Source of the DNA: Struthidea cinerea | Taxonomy: Eukaryota > Chordata > Aves > Passeriformes > Corcoracidae | Assembly (NCBI GenBank): GCA_013397865.1 | Contig: VZTI01004805.1 | Coordinates: 1,058,607 to 1,122,606 of the forward strand | Direction: 5' to 3' | Length of the DNA: 64,000 bases | Part shown: in pieces, positions 12,975 to 23,900 of the stretch | How the letters are laid out: each line of letters opens with the position of its first letter | How positions within the stretch are numbered: the first letter of the stretch is position 1 | Position numbers and translations under genes: made by a program | Notes under the pieces: generated by a model | Told to the model about the DNA's origin: nothing | The model's input: only the letters and a program-made list of their open reading frames with translations | Databases searched by the model: none

Positions 12975-13349
12975 CACAGAATCACAGAATGGGTCAGAAT
13001 GGGGCCACAGTGGGTCCTCTAGTTTGACTCCTCTGCTCAAGCAGCATCATCCCAGAGCACATTGCATAGGATTTTGTCCAGAAAGTTCTTGAATATCTCC
13101 AGTGAGGGAGACTCCACAGCCTCTGTGGGCAGTCTGTTCCAGTGCATGGTCACTTGCAGGGTAAAGAAGTTCTACCTCGTATTCAGGTGGAACTTCCTGT
13201 GCATCAGTTTCTGTCCATCGACTCTTGTCCTATTCCTTGACAGCACCAAGAAGAGCCTGGCTCCTTGACACCCTTCCTGCAGGTACTTACAGACACTGAT
13301 GAGATCCTCCTTCAATCATTTCCCTCTAAAAGTTCTGTTTTCTCCAAAA
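12975..13349 (-). mobile_element. CR1 LINE, short 3' fragment, antisense
   Basis: The fragment begins with 'cacagaatcacagaat', two copies of the CR1 3' octamer on the opposite strand. The 3' untranslated region and the end of ORF2 follow, with the recognisable 'cagcctctgtgggcagtctg' and 'gggtaaagaagttct'. Only about 375 bases of the 3' end are present. The plus-strand open frame at 13062-13268 runs antisense through it and should not be taken as a gene. The body is strongly diverged after about 13310, suggesting an older insertion than the copy at 20.1 kb. Confidence 0.9.
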
Positions 13350-13860
13350 TTTAGAATTACTTGTCTAAAAATTCTTCAATAATTTTTTTTGTGACAAACA
13401 CTTCATAGTGTATGTTCTTGTACTGCATAAGCAAGTGTTAAAAAGCCAGTATTTGAAAGCATACTGCATTGTACGTATTGCATTGCATTAAGTTGATGAG
13501 ATTTAATTAGCTCAAATGAAAACACTGTCAATTTAATAAAAAATATTCTGAAAAATATATCTTTTTCAAGATATCTTTCTGAGCAGAATTTTTTAAAATG
13601 GCTTCATTTTTACTCCATTAGTCTTGCTGTTGCTGGCAATAGAAAGGCAAATCAAAGTAAAGGCTGGTATACCCTTCTTACCTGTCTGCTGGTTAGATTA
13701 TTTTTTCAGGATATGGGAAAGAGAGGTCAACATTTGCTTAGTTAATCTAAATTATTTAGTGCTTCTTAGAGTCAGAAGTGTAATGTTGGTGTTCTGTTAC
13801 TATCCCCCTTGAAAACTGCCCGAAGTCTCAGTAAGTCATTCTGATGATGATGATTGATAC

Positions 13861-13885
13861 TGTTGTTGTTGTTGTTGTTGTTGTT
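13861..13885. repeat. (GTT)n microsatellite
   Basis: About eight uninterrupted 'tgt' units, directly preceded by a short 'gatgat' run near 13842. It is probably polymorphic in length. No coding frame is supported here. Confidence 0.9.
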
Positions 13886-14611
13886 AGTTTCATCAGGTCA
13901 GATTTTATACTGGAGAAATAGCTGCTCTTCAAAATACTTAATTAAAGGGCTGGAGGTGAGGGAACATTCTTCCAGAATTTTAAGCCCACTTTACATTAGC
14001 TAACAAAGAAAAGACACTGAGGGTAAGAGGAAAAGTACTGGACTGCAGTTAAAAGTGTTCTCAGGGCAATAGCAGGGCTGAATTTCTTTTCTGTGCTTCA
14101 GTGAATGTTTACCTATGCAGAGAGGCTTAATGTCACCCACCCACATGGGATGGGAAAACCCTGCTCCAAAGCGTGCTGGTGGGTGACAGTCCCTCTCTGA
14201 CAGGTGAAAAATTAAACTCACCACATTCACCTGCAAGCTACATTTCTATTCAGTCTCAAAAGTTTTGGAAAAAATCACTTTTGCTGTAGAAGAGTTTTAA
14301 TAATTCCTCAATACCTATTTTTTTCTGTATCTATCACAACTTCTTATGTTTTTGTTGGTTTTGGGAAGGCTTTTTTTAAGCATTGTATCCCTTCATTCCA
14401 TTGAGAATGTGGCAATAATTAATTATTTTATGGGCCATTTGTATTTTATCAGGGTTTTAAAGTCTATGTTAATATATATTTTCTTGACATACATAAAAAT
14501 CACCACAGGGACATACAGACTGTGAATTGAAAATTTTCTTAATTACTGTAGTAGTTTATAATATGCTAATTCAAAATTATTGTAGCCCTAAGTTAGACAG
14601 GGAATTAGCTA

Positions 14612-14629
14612 AATCATTAATTAATGATT
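14612..14629. repeat. 18-bp perfect palindrome
   Basis: 'aatcattaattaatgatt' is identical to its reverse complement and is centred on TTAATTAA, with TAAT homeodomain-type cores on both strands. It lies in AT-rich unique DNA with no adjacent gene. It could be a chance product of AT-rich composition. Confidence 0.6.
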
Positions 14630-15523
14630 AATTAACACAGAAAATCACAGATAACTAGTGATCCATACAGAGTAATGCTATGTGAGGCTTCCCCTCACAC
14701 CAAAAGACTAAGGAGATTTAAATGTCTTATACCAGAATATACTGCTTGGTCAATCTTCACTTCAGTAAAAATTCAAAGAAGGTAAACTCAAAACTCAATT
14801 TATTATTCTTCAGATACTTTATTTTAAATAGAAATATTTTTGTACTATATTATAAAGAAATATATAAACCTGTCTACTGCAATTGATTTTGCAGCCTTGC
14901 CTAAGGCTCATTAGCAGCTTAGCAGGGTTTTAGATTCGAAGATCTATATTTCTGCCATCCAGCCACAATCACAATGATATGATAAATTGCAGATAACTGC
15001 AAAGTGCAAGAGCAGTTGGTAATGTTAACTCACTTGCAATTCTTTTTTCACAAAATACTTTTTATAGGATAACTTTGTCTTGTCAGGAGAATTTCCACTT
15101 TGTCTTGTAGAAGTTTTATTGAAGAAGTTAGTCTTGTTCTGAAATTATTTGAAAAATGTAGTTAATAATGTGCACCTTTTAGATAATTTTATTTCTGTAA
15201 TCTTGTTTCTCTATAAAAAAAGCCACAAACATTTCCTTTCAATTTATTTGAGGTTTTCACAGACTCCTTGCACTTTCTGACAAAGCACGGTTACAACAGT
15301 CTATGCTTTATTTTGGAAATATTGATCTCCTTATTTCTCCTTATTCCTTCATGTAGAGAGGGTTCCATAGCACAGCTTTCACACGTATGTCCATTTATCG
15401 CTGAGAAGTTTCATATGCATTTGGCTGTTTTCTGTGTAACTCTGTGCCATGTTGGAAGCAGTAACGTGGGGTGTGCAAAGGAGCAACTGCTTCAGTTCCT
15501 CTTTTAATGGAATCATCTTCCAT

Positions 15524-15616
15524 TTGGTGTCACTCTTGGGGATGGTCCTGTGCAGGGCCAGAAGTTGGACTTGATGATCCTTGTGGGTCCCTTCCAACTT
15601 GGCATTCTGTGATACT
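15524..15616 (+). mobile_element. CR1 LINE 3' tail fragment, sense
   Basis: A roughly 90-bp piece of the CR1 3' end, containing 'ttggacttgatgatccttgt' and 'gggtcccttccaacttggca' and ending with 'attctgtgata', a single tail octamer. The same 'ccttgtgggtccc' motif, in opposite orientation, opens the large CR1 copy at 20.1 kb, so both belong to a similar CR1 subfamily. The 5' edge is uncertain. The minus-strand frame at 15379-15624 overlaps it only by chance. Confidence 0.82.
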
Positions 15617-15917
15617 TCTGGCAAGACTGGTGATTCCCTTTCTTAAACTAGGCTTGAGCTTCTTAAAATTCAAAACCTCACATCTGGAAACCAGTGTGAA
15701 GGAGCATCTTTCATTCTTGGCGGGTTGGTTGCATGGAGTGTTGTGGGTCTTTATCTCTCAGTCAATGTGTGTGCATTCTGACAAAGAAGAGTTTCTGCTT
15801 TGACAGAGGAAATATTTTTTCCTCTTTGCAGACAAAGATTTTTATCCCTGTACTAGCGTCTTCATATATCATCGTAATTCTGTAAGAATCTAAGTAAATT
15901 CTGACATATCTTTTCAT

Positions 15918-15990
15918 TAAATAAATAGAAATAAAATTAAAATAAATAAATATGTATAAAATATAAATAAATAAATAAATAAATAAATAT
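15918..15990. repeat. (AAAT)n microsatellite
   Basis: Imperfect 'aaat' units from about 15918, becoming a clean run at 15964-15988. It sits just upstream of the LTR that starts at 16025. Confidence 0.88.
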
Positions 15991-16379
15991 ACACATATTT
16001 GCATCAGTGTTACACATGTGCACTTGTGCTGGTTTGACCGTGGCTGGATGTCAGGTGCCCACGAAAGCTGTTCTATCAGCTCCCTTCCAGCTGAATAGAG
16101 GATAAAAATTAACCAATTGTTCATTATAGTTGAGATAAGGACAAGGAGAGATCACTCAGCAATTACCGTCACAGGCAAAAGAGGCTCAACTCATGAACAT
16201 TATTTAATTACTTGCCAGTCAAAGGAGAGTAGGTTCCTTTGACCCCTCCCTTATTCCTGGGCTCAGTGTAATTTCTGAATTCTCTGTCTCCCCTGAGCAG
16301 CACAGGTAGATGGGGAATGGGGTCTGAAGTCAATTCATCACACCTTATCTCTGCCGCTCCTTCCTAGCCAGGGAAGACT

Positions 16380-16835
16380 CCTCACATTGTTGTCCTGCCA
16401 CAGTGTGGAGTCCTTCCTACTGGAAACAGTCCTCCACAAACTTCACCAACGTGGGTCCTTCCCACTGGCTGCAGTTCTTCACAAGCTGCCCCATTGTGGG
16501 TCCCTCCCATGGGGTTAATCCTTTAGGAACAGGCTGCTCCAGTGTGGGGACCTTGTGGGGTTACAAGTTCCACCAGAAAACCTGCTCCTGTGTGGGCACC
16601 GCTCTCCACAGGTCCTGCCAGTACCCTGCTCCAGTGCAGGCTTCCCGTGGGATCACAGTCTCCTTTGAGCATCCACCTGCTTTGGGATGTGGTCCTCCAC
16701 AGGCTGCCAGTGGATCTCTGCTCCCTCAGGGGCTGCAGGAACACAGCTGCCTCACCATGGGCTTCACTTTGGACTGCAAGGGAATCTCTGCCCCAGCATG
16801 GAGCACTTCCTGCCCCTCCTTTTCCACTGACCTTG
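16380..16835 (-). repeat. degenerate tandem units inside the LTR
   Basis: Within the LTR, units of about 40-60 bases recur with shared cores such as 'cccactggctgcagttcttc', 'tgctccagtgtgggga' and 'tgctccagtgcaggc'. They keep frames open on both strands, notably a 237-codon plus-strand frame at 16403-17116 that runs antisense to the LTR. The repetition is a property of this LTR family's U3-R region. Confidence 0.7.
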
Positions 16836-16904
16836 GTGTCTGCAGAGTTCTTTCTGTCACGTGTTCTCACTTTTATGGCTGCTGTACTGCAGCCGGTTTT
16901 TTCC

Positions 16905-16914
16905 TTCTTAAATA
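16905..16914 (-). promoter_or_regulatory. TATA-like box of the minus-strand LTR
   Basis: On the minus strand 'tatttaagaa' lies upstream of the repeat block, matching the place of the core promoter in this LTR family. Activity is unknown. Confidence 0.5.
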
Positions 16915-17071
16915 CAGTATTGCACCTCTGTCAGTGATGGGCTCGGCCTTTTGTTGGTTGGATTGCAAGGAGAGAACACTGCTAACTAAAAGGAAGAGCT
17001 GTGTCAGTTGTTACAAGGTAGATACAAGACCTTTTTCTTTCCAGAAAAAAGTTACATTACACTCTAGCACT

Positions 17072-17782
17072 TCTCAGGTGCTAAGTATCTGCCAGAGGAG
17101 CAGACCAGGTACCTAAGGTGTTAAATCTCAGACAACAGTGGACATAGCCTGAGAGAGATGCAACATTTAAAAATCACTAACTTGTCGCATAGAGCTCTCC
17201 TAGAAACAAGCTTATTCTATTCCTACAAGTTCAGGAAGCAGGAGTCTAGTCCAGCTGTCATAAGCAGGTGCATGCAATATCCCTCAATGCCATAAAATTT
17301 TGTCCGTCATACTGTCATACTCCCAGAGCACAGCGGTTTTGATGCTTTCTGAGAAAAATCCACTGTGCCGTCTGCAGTGAAGCATCAAGGGAGAGACCGC
17401 AAAGAAATCGTAAGCAGTGGGCAATTGCTCATGGGTATCTCGCATACGGAAGAGAGTAGAATATTATTTTTGAGGCGCAGGACTTGCAAAATGGTTGTTG
17501 TTTCTTCTCAAAATTTTTGGCAAGAGCAGAATGTGATTAGGTAAAAAATTAAAGTCTTCCTGTTCTGAGCATGCAGGCATACCTACTGGTTACAGATGAT
17601 CCTTGAATTAGAGTAAGCAGTTTTACCATCACCCTGTGTAGCATGGCCAAAACCAAGGCTTTTGTCCAGAAGTTACCGTAGGTATGGAACAAATTCATTT
17701 CTACTTGTCAAGTGTATTAAAGTGTATTACTTTATTTCTTTTTTTTACCTTTTCTGTTTTCCTTTTTTTTTTTATTTCTGGC
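17072..17782. other. unique DNA between LTR and CR1
   Basis: No gene recognised. It ends in a pyrimidine-rich run (about 17730-17780) that directly abuts the truncated 5' end of the next CR1 copy. Confidence 0.55.
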
Positions 17783-18345
17783 TCAATATGAGCCAGCAGT
17801 GTGCCCAGGTGGCCAAGAAGGCCAATGGCATCCTGGCCTGTGACAAGAACAGCATGGCCAGCAGGACCAGGGCAGTGATCGTGCCCCTGTACTGGGCACT
17901 GGGGAGGCCACACCTCAAGTCTGTGTTCAGTTCTGGGCCCTTCACTTTAAAAAGGACATTGAGGGGCTGGAGCTTGTCCAGCGAAGGGCAACGAGGTTCC
18001 TGAAAGGACTGAAGAACATCTCTCATGAAGGACACCTGAGGGAGCTGGGGTTGTTGAGCCTCAAGGATGCTCAGGGGGGACCTCATTGCTTTCTGCAACT
18101 CCCTGAAAGGAGGTTGTGGTGAGGTGGGGGCCCATGTCCACTACTGTGCCTGCAGTGAGAGGACAAGAGGAAATGGCCTTACGATTAAGATTAGATATTA
18201 GAAAAAATTGTCACTGTTAGGGTGGTCGTGCATTGGAATAGGTTGCCCAGGGAGGTGGTGGAGTCACCATGCCTGGAGGTGTTCAAGAGATGCCTGTATT
18301 TGGCTCTGGGTGATGTGGTTTAGGGGGTTACGGCAGTGCTGCATT
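17783..18345 (+). pseudogene. CR1 ORF2 C-terminal remnant
   Basis: In the first part the frame reads 'MSQQCAQVAKKANGILACDK' and then 'AVIVPLYWALGRPHLK', the conserved post-reverse-transcriptase part of CR1 ORF2. After about 17950 the same ORF continues in another phase, so the long plus-strand frame ending at 18003 becomes nonsense in its last 20 or so residues. Further shifts lie near 18075. No catalytic motif is present. It is a broken LINE protein fragment. Confidence 0.82.
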
Positions 18346-18407
18346 GGTGGTTGGACTGGATAATCTTAAAGATCTCTTCCAAACTTGGTGATCCCAAGAG
18401 TCTATGG
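17783..18407 (+). mobile_element. CR1 LINE, 5'-truncated, sense
   Basis: A plus-strand CR1 copy starting inside ORF2 at 'aatatgagccagcagtgtgc' and running through the ORF2 end ('aataggttgcccagggaggt') to the 3' block 'ttggactggataatcttaaa'. The tail octamers are degraded ('gagtctatgg'). The 5' truncation point lies directly after a pyrimidine-rich tract. It is inactive because of frameshifts and missing domains. Compared with the other copies here it belongs to a subfamily whose 3' block reads 'atcttaaagatctcttcc' rather than 'ccttgtgggtccc'. Confidence 0.93.
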
Positions 18408-20074
18408 CTGCTCTATTTCACTGTTTAAAATCTCAGCATCTTCTGGCTTACCAACTGCTTTAATTACCAGATAACAACCATAAATGCATAAATATTTATG
18501 TACATTTATACATATCTTATAAATATATAAAGAAGCTCTTGAATGTGTCATCCAGTTTCAATGGCTGTGTCTTGTTCTGCCAAATATTTTACTTATAAAT
18601 TATTTCTCTTATTATTCTGCATAAAAATAATTCGAACTTAAAAAATAAGCATGGCAAATAGGATTTTTTTTTTAGGAAAACTATAACCATGTATTATATA
18701 ATAACTGTACGACCTGGCCTACAGATATTTTAGTGGTAAGTACTAGATTAATACCTTGACCAGTGATCACTCACCTTTCAACAAGGTATTCAGGTTTTGG
18801 GCAGATTAATATTTGTGCTGAAATCTGTGCTTCCCTAACTGTAAACAGTCTTTTGATTATTTAGGAGAATGTACTGGGAGCAAGACAGATGCAGAAGAAA
18901 TTCAGCTCATTAAAAAAAAACCCCAAAAATTAAAACTTACATAATTCTTCATGTATCTCAGAGCACAGACACAGCCAAGCTTATGTAACTCAAAGGCTTC
19001 CCTCTGTTTGCGAAAAGGTCGCAATCATTTAATATGTACCAACTTGTAAACCACTATTTCCCTTTTTATACTATTTTGTGACAATTCCACTTCCTATTTT
19101 TAGCATCTGAAAGTAGTGTTTGAGAGTGTTTTTTGAAATAGCTGGGGTCTGTTAAAGGTGAATTTCGTTTCTGGTCAGATACAGCCTAAAAGTGGAGTAT
19201 GTGTATCAGAAGGTGCCCACAGAAAATCTACTAAATGTCATCAATATGTACTAGCACATTTTTTGGTGTGCAGCAGCATGTCAAAAAGTTACATCTTCTG
19301 GGCTTGGTACTGGTCGAGCTCCACATATGTGACTGAAGTGAGAGCTCAATACAGCAAGTGCCTTACCAGATCCTTTTATTGCTTGCCCTATAATCTAAGT
19401 AGTGAATCAGTTAGCAGAAAACTAACAAAAGTTTTCTTGGGCCATATGTAACAAAAATACTTGTCTGAGCTGTGATATAAACAGATATAAATCAATAAAT
19501 GCTGTTATTTCCAGAGTAATAGCCAAAAAAAACACTAAAAATCAAGGGGAAAAAAATTGGAAAGTAATTGCCGTATGAGAATGGATATGAAGTAAATACA
19601 GTAGGTAATGTGAATTGCATATTTCAGAATGAGAGCTTATTAGGCAAATCATAGCCTCAAATAGTCTCAGCTTTACTTTTAGCTAGTTTTGAGTTAAGAA
19701 AAGTTGTATTTCTGTAGTTGTGTGATGGAATACTGATAAAAATGGACTACTTCACTAAAAGGACAAAAATACAACCTTAAACTAATGCAAGGTAAGATGG
19801 CTCTTTATAAAAGAGAAGAGAATTTTTCCTATCTGGCTTTATCTTCTGCTGTACTTCCTTGGTAAGCAGAAACAATGCCCAGGTTGAGTCTTAAGAAATA
19901 CCGAGTGCTATACAAATTTGGTGTGCTCTGAGGAGTTCATCTGAGCAAAGGAAGTGTTTCCAGAAATATTTTCCAAAGCTCTATTTAATTCTTCTCATTC
20001 TTTAGTTGAAGTCTCTTGAAATCTGAAAAAGAATCATTGGCTTGCATTGCTTTATTTCCTGCTTTTATTGTTCA
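18408..20074. other. unique AT-rich DNA between two CR1 copies
   Basis: No gene or transposon recognised. It has A/T runs at about 18664-18676 and 18912-18921. The frame at 19158-19451 (+) has no recognisable domain. Confidence 0.55.
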
Positions 20075-20961
20075 GATCACAGAATCACAAAATAAGCTGA
20101 TTTGGAAGGGACCCACAAGGATCATGAAGTCCAGCTCCTGGCCATGGACAGCACCATTCCCAACAGTCATATTATGTGCCAGAGAGTATTGTCCAAATGT
20201 TTCTTGAACTCAGACAGACTTGGTGCTGTGACCCCTTCCCTGGGGAGCCTGTTCCAGTGCCCAACCACCCTCTGGGTGAGAAATGTTTTTCTAATATCAA
20301 ACCTAAACCTCTCCTGACACGACTTCAGGCCATTCCCATGGATCCTGTCACTGGTCACCACAGAGAAGAGACCCCAGAGAAGAGTGTCTGCCCCTTCTCT
20401 TGCCCTTGTGAGGAAGTTGTAACTGCAGTGAGGTCTCCCCTCAGTCTCCTTTTCTTCAGGCTGAACAGACCAAGTGCCCTCAGCCTCTCCTCACAAGGCT
20501 CCCCTTCAAGGCCCTTCACCATCCTTGTTGCCTTCCTTTGGACACCCTCTAATAGCTTTATATCCTTCTTGCATTGTGACAACCAAAACTGCCCCCAGCA
20601 CTTGAGATGAGGCCGCCCCAGTGCAGAGCAGAGCAGGACAATCCCCTCCCTTGCCCGGCTGGCGATGCTGTGCCTGATGCCCCCCAGGACACGAATGGCC
20701 CTCCTGGCTACCTGGGCACTGCTGGCTCATGTTCAGTTCACCATCAACCAGGACCCCCAGGTCCGTCTCCACAGCACTGCTCTCCAGCCTCTCATTCCCC
20801 AGCCTGTCCGTACATCCAGGGCTGACCCATCCCAGGTGCAAAATCCAGCACTTTCCCTTGTGAAATTTCATGTGGTTGGTGATTGTCCTGCCCTGTAGTT
20901 TGTCAAGGTCTCTCTGCAGATTATGGTCTGGTATATACATCAGCAGCACTTAGCCTGGGTT
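20075..20961 (-). mobile_element. CR1 LINE, best-preserved copy, antisense
   Basis: A minus-strand CR1 copy of about 890 bp. Its 3' tail (left) is 'gatcacagaatcacaaaata'. Then come the 3' untranslated block with 'aagggacccacaaggatcat' and the ORF2 C-terminal half up to a truncation near 20961 ('cagcagcacttagcctgg'). It matches the family over its whole length with few gaps and keeps long open stretches in the ORF2 phases, so it seems the youngest or least decayed CR1 here. It still lacks the endonuclease and the catalytic reverse-transcriptase core. Confidence 0.95.
20167..20949 (-). pseudogene. CR1 ORF2 C-terminal half, two frameshifts
   Basis: Three minus-strand open stretches together trace ORF2 toward its natural stop. 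The first (from 20949) carries 'DLDKLQGRTITNHMKF' and 'TDLGVLVDGELNMSQQ'. The second, in another phase (from 20582), carries 'KDIKLLEGVQRKATRMVKGL' and 'LGLFSLKKRRLRGDL'. The third, back in the first phase (from 20361), carries 'RFRFDIRKTFLTQRVVGHWN' and ends at a stop near 20167. Two compensating frameshifts therefore separate the blocks, roughly between 20580 and 20760 and near 20360. The order and spacing are those of intact CR1 ORF2 C-termini. Confidence 0.88.
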
Positions 20962-23900
20962 CGAAGTAGTCTCCCCGCAGAAAGCTAATAATAGAAATCC
21001 TGCTGTCATGATAGAGAGTTTTAGTAACAAATAACACATCAGGGGGTGCTGGACCATGAAATGCAGTAAATAACAGCTTTGGAGTAAAAGGAAGTATCTT
21101 AACATGATCTGGTGCTAAGTATTTCATGTGGTTCAACCGTGGCCTCATACTAACTGCTTGGTGGAATCTGCAAAACTGATTAAAATTTAAATGAATGCAG
21201 GAGAAAAATTTACCTGTCCTGCTTTCTGTGTAAGCAGAAGCATCTCTGCTCTAACTTGATTAGTAGGCCTTTATGAAATGCATCTGCTGTGTTTCAGTCA
21301 TGTTAGAATACTAACATAACTCTTTAATCAGAATATAGATGTAGGGCATCTTCTGTGGTGCTATTATTAGGACTTTCAACTGATTCTGACATACACAGTC
21401 ATAATATATTTTCTTTGATCATCTGTGGCATTTAGGAAACAGTGTACCATTTTCTTTCTTTCTTTTTTTTTTAACTTTTCGCTAGAAATTTTCCTTTCCT
21501 CATCTAGGGTAAATTTTTCTGCTTAAAATCATGGCGGGAGTTGGGGGAAAATTTAGAATTCGCATTTTATAAAAGCTTTACTTCTTTAACATCTTAGAGA
21601 GTCTGGTCTCTATAGAAACATGAAAAAACAGAAGTCTCATGAGGAAAAGAAGGTGAAAATTTCATTTAGAATTCACGTGAAATAAAAAGAAACTGAAGCA
21701 GTGGTGGGGTTTTTGAGTGTCACATTCTTACTTTCTTGGAGGTGACTCAAATAAGGATTTTGTGTTTTCTAGAAGTCAATGTCAATGCACCTAAAGTAGG
21801 TATTGCAGTTTAGGCATGCAGTGTAATCCCAAGTAGCTGAATAACTAAATTGGGAGTGCGAAGAATGATCTACCACGAATCACAGTGCACCCTTTCTGTA
21901 TAGTAGCAAATGGTCTTAGTCAGGTGGCATTCAGAACTATTATTTTAATCAGTGCTAAACCCCCTAGAGGTTTGGGGTTCTTGAAATTGGGTGTTTAGTC
22001 AGCTGAACTAATTTTCTTTGAACAGTTGCGCCTGCCTGAAGAAGCAAGTTTTTTAAAAAAATGAAAATGTATTTATAATAAGCATGGAGAGCTTGCCTCA
22101 TGTAATTAAGAAGAATTGCTTGAAATTTTCTGTCATCACCATTGAAAGAAGTAGCATGTCCTTGCCCTACATAAGGGTGGTTTTTCTTCCATTGTAATGC
22201 CTATTGTTCTCAGCAGGAAAAATGCTTCTTTTCATTTTCTCTTTGCATAGTCTTTGCAGTAGACTGTGGTTTGTTTTTTTTTAAAAAGTGTGTTTGACTT
22301 TTAAGACTCTAATAGAACCTATGCAATTTGCATTTGATTTTTAGTCTTAATAGGTGTATATGCCAAAAGAGATTTTATTCTTTCTCCAGGGCTTTTAGAT
22401 TGTTTGACGGCTCACACACAGTGTTCTAGTAAATAACTAGTGTTATCTGACACTGATATTTTCACAATGAGTTTCTAAAATAGACCACAGTCAGATTACG
22501 TTTGCAAAATAATGTCTAATTTGTTTATGATGTGAAATGTTTGCTGACTTCTACAATTTAAGAACAATTTGCATTCATAGGGGGAATTAGTTCTGCATGG
22601 TCATTGTTTCTCAATTACAAAGTGTGAAATCCCTTTTTGAAGCCACGTGCATAAACAGGGAGGCAGTCCTGTTCTGGGCGTCCAAGTGACTTGCGCATAT
22701 AAAGTCCAACACTAGGACTGTAGTGCCATCTGCTGAAAAGTAGTGAGGACCCACTGGTACCTGAGCAGAAGTTTCCAAATAGCCCTTTCTGTCTTGGATG
22801 CCAAATTCTCACTTCTCTTATGCTTCTCTGCCTGTTGACAGTTACCACTTTCTTACTGACTTGTCATGTTTCTTTTCTTCTTGTACTGGATCTCATTAGG
22901 GATCTCAACCATTTTTCCTGCAGTGTTCAATGGTGTTTAAGTGGCAAACTCAGGAAAGAGAGGACACAGACTGAAAGTGTTGCATATTAATCTGCCAGAA
23001 AAGCTTTTCTGTAACTTCATTGTGCTCTGAGGTACCAAACATGGATTTAAAAGAAAACAGGCAATGTAAATCAAGGGGTGGTTTCTGCTTTCATCATGCC
23101 TGGTTTTGTTGTTTGTTACCACCACTGTGGATTTCTTGTTTGAGATGGCATGCTTATGTTTTGGGGTTTTTTTTTGGTCTGTGCTCCATGAAAGCACTAT
23201 CTACCTTGAGGATAAGGTCTGCATTCATTTTTGTTATAGTCTTTGCACTCAGTTCTGCCACCCTTTTACTTTTCAACTGGCCACAGCTACCTCACCCCCA
23301 AAAAGCATGGCTACAGCCTGGAAGGAGCCACACAGTGCAATGCCAGGAGTGATGGAGCAAGTCTGGGTATGGGCACCGGCCTCCTGACACAGCAGGGACT
23401 GCACCCTCCCCATTATAACAGAATGAAAGAAACTCTCTTTGTCAGAAATGAGACAACAGCCATTACCAGTGGGTGGTGGGTGGCAGAGCTCTAAAGGTGT
23501 CTCTAAGGCATGATTTTTAGTGATGTTTCTCTAAGCCTAAGGACAATAACATCAGTCCTGTGGAGCAGCTCAGGGTCTCTTTTATTCAGAGCTTCAAAAG
23601 TTGTTTTAGCAAAGGGATTCCTTGGCATTGCTCTCACTTGCCATGACACCTGTCATAATATTCTTTTCAATAAGATAACCTTCACTTAATCAGTAGCTAG
23701 AAAAGAGCTGACAGTGGGCTTTAAGTTGATGAATAAACTTATTAGTGGCTACAAAGAAACAGAGTAGAGAGAAGTATGTGCTTATAACAAAATGTGGGGT
23801 GTATTTAAATGCTTATAAGGGAAATTGATGGTCTTAAAAAATATGAAAGACAGTGGTTTTGCTATTCATGAGCTGACAGTCTTCATCTTCAGTTAGTCAT

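Larger units (their letters stand above)
13350..15523. other. unique AT-rich DNA
   Basis: No gene recognised. It contains a (GTT)n microsatellite at 13861-13885 and an AT-rich 18-bp perfect palindrome at 14612-14629. The open frames at 13624-13812 (+), 14000-14236 (-) and 15268-15507 (+) show no known domain. Confidence 0.55.
16025..17066 (-). mobile_element. solo LTR of an avian endogenous retrovirus, minus strand
   Basis: A roughly 1.04-kb LTR of a second avian retrovirus family, read on the minus strand. The plus-strand text shows the complement of its 3' end ('tgtgctggtttgaccgtggc'), then 'agagatcactcagcaatt'. On the minus strand an ATTAAA signal lies at 16203-16208 and a TATA-like 'tatttaagaa' at 16905-16914, in the order promoter then polyadenylation. 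Between them is a GC-richer block with degenerate tandem units built around 'gctccagtgtggg'. The last 90 bases before 17066 are poorly preserved. A 5-bp 'gcact' at 16020-16024 and 17067-17071 is a possible target-site duplication and sets the right edge, though the terminal base there is not the usual CA/TG. No internal retroviral genes are present. Confidence 0.83.

Noticed and set aside
21120..21150. 'tgtggttcaaccgtggc' resembling an LTR end
   Set aside because: Only about 17 bases resemble the LTR terminus and the neighbouring DNA on either side has no LTR text.
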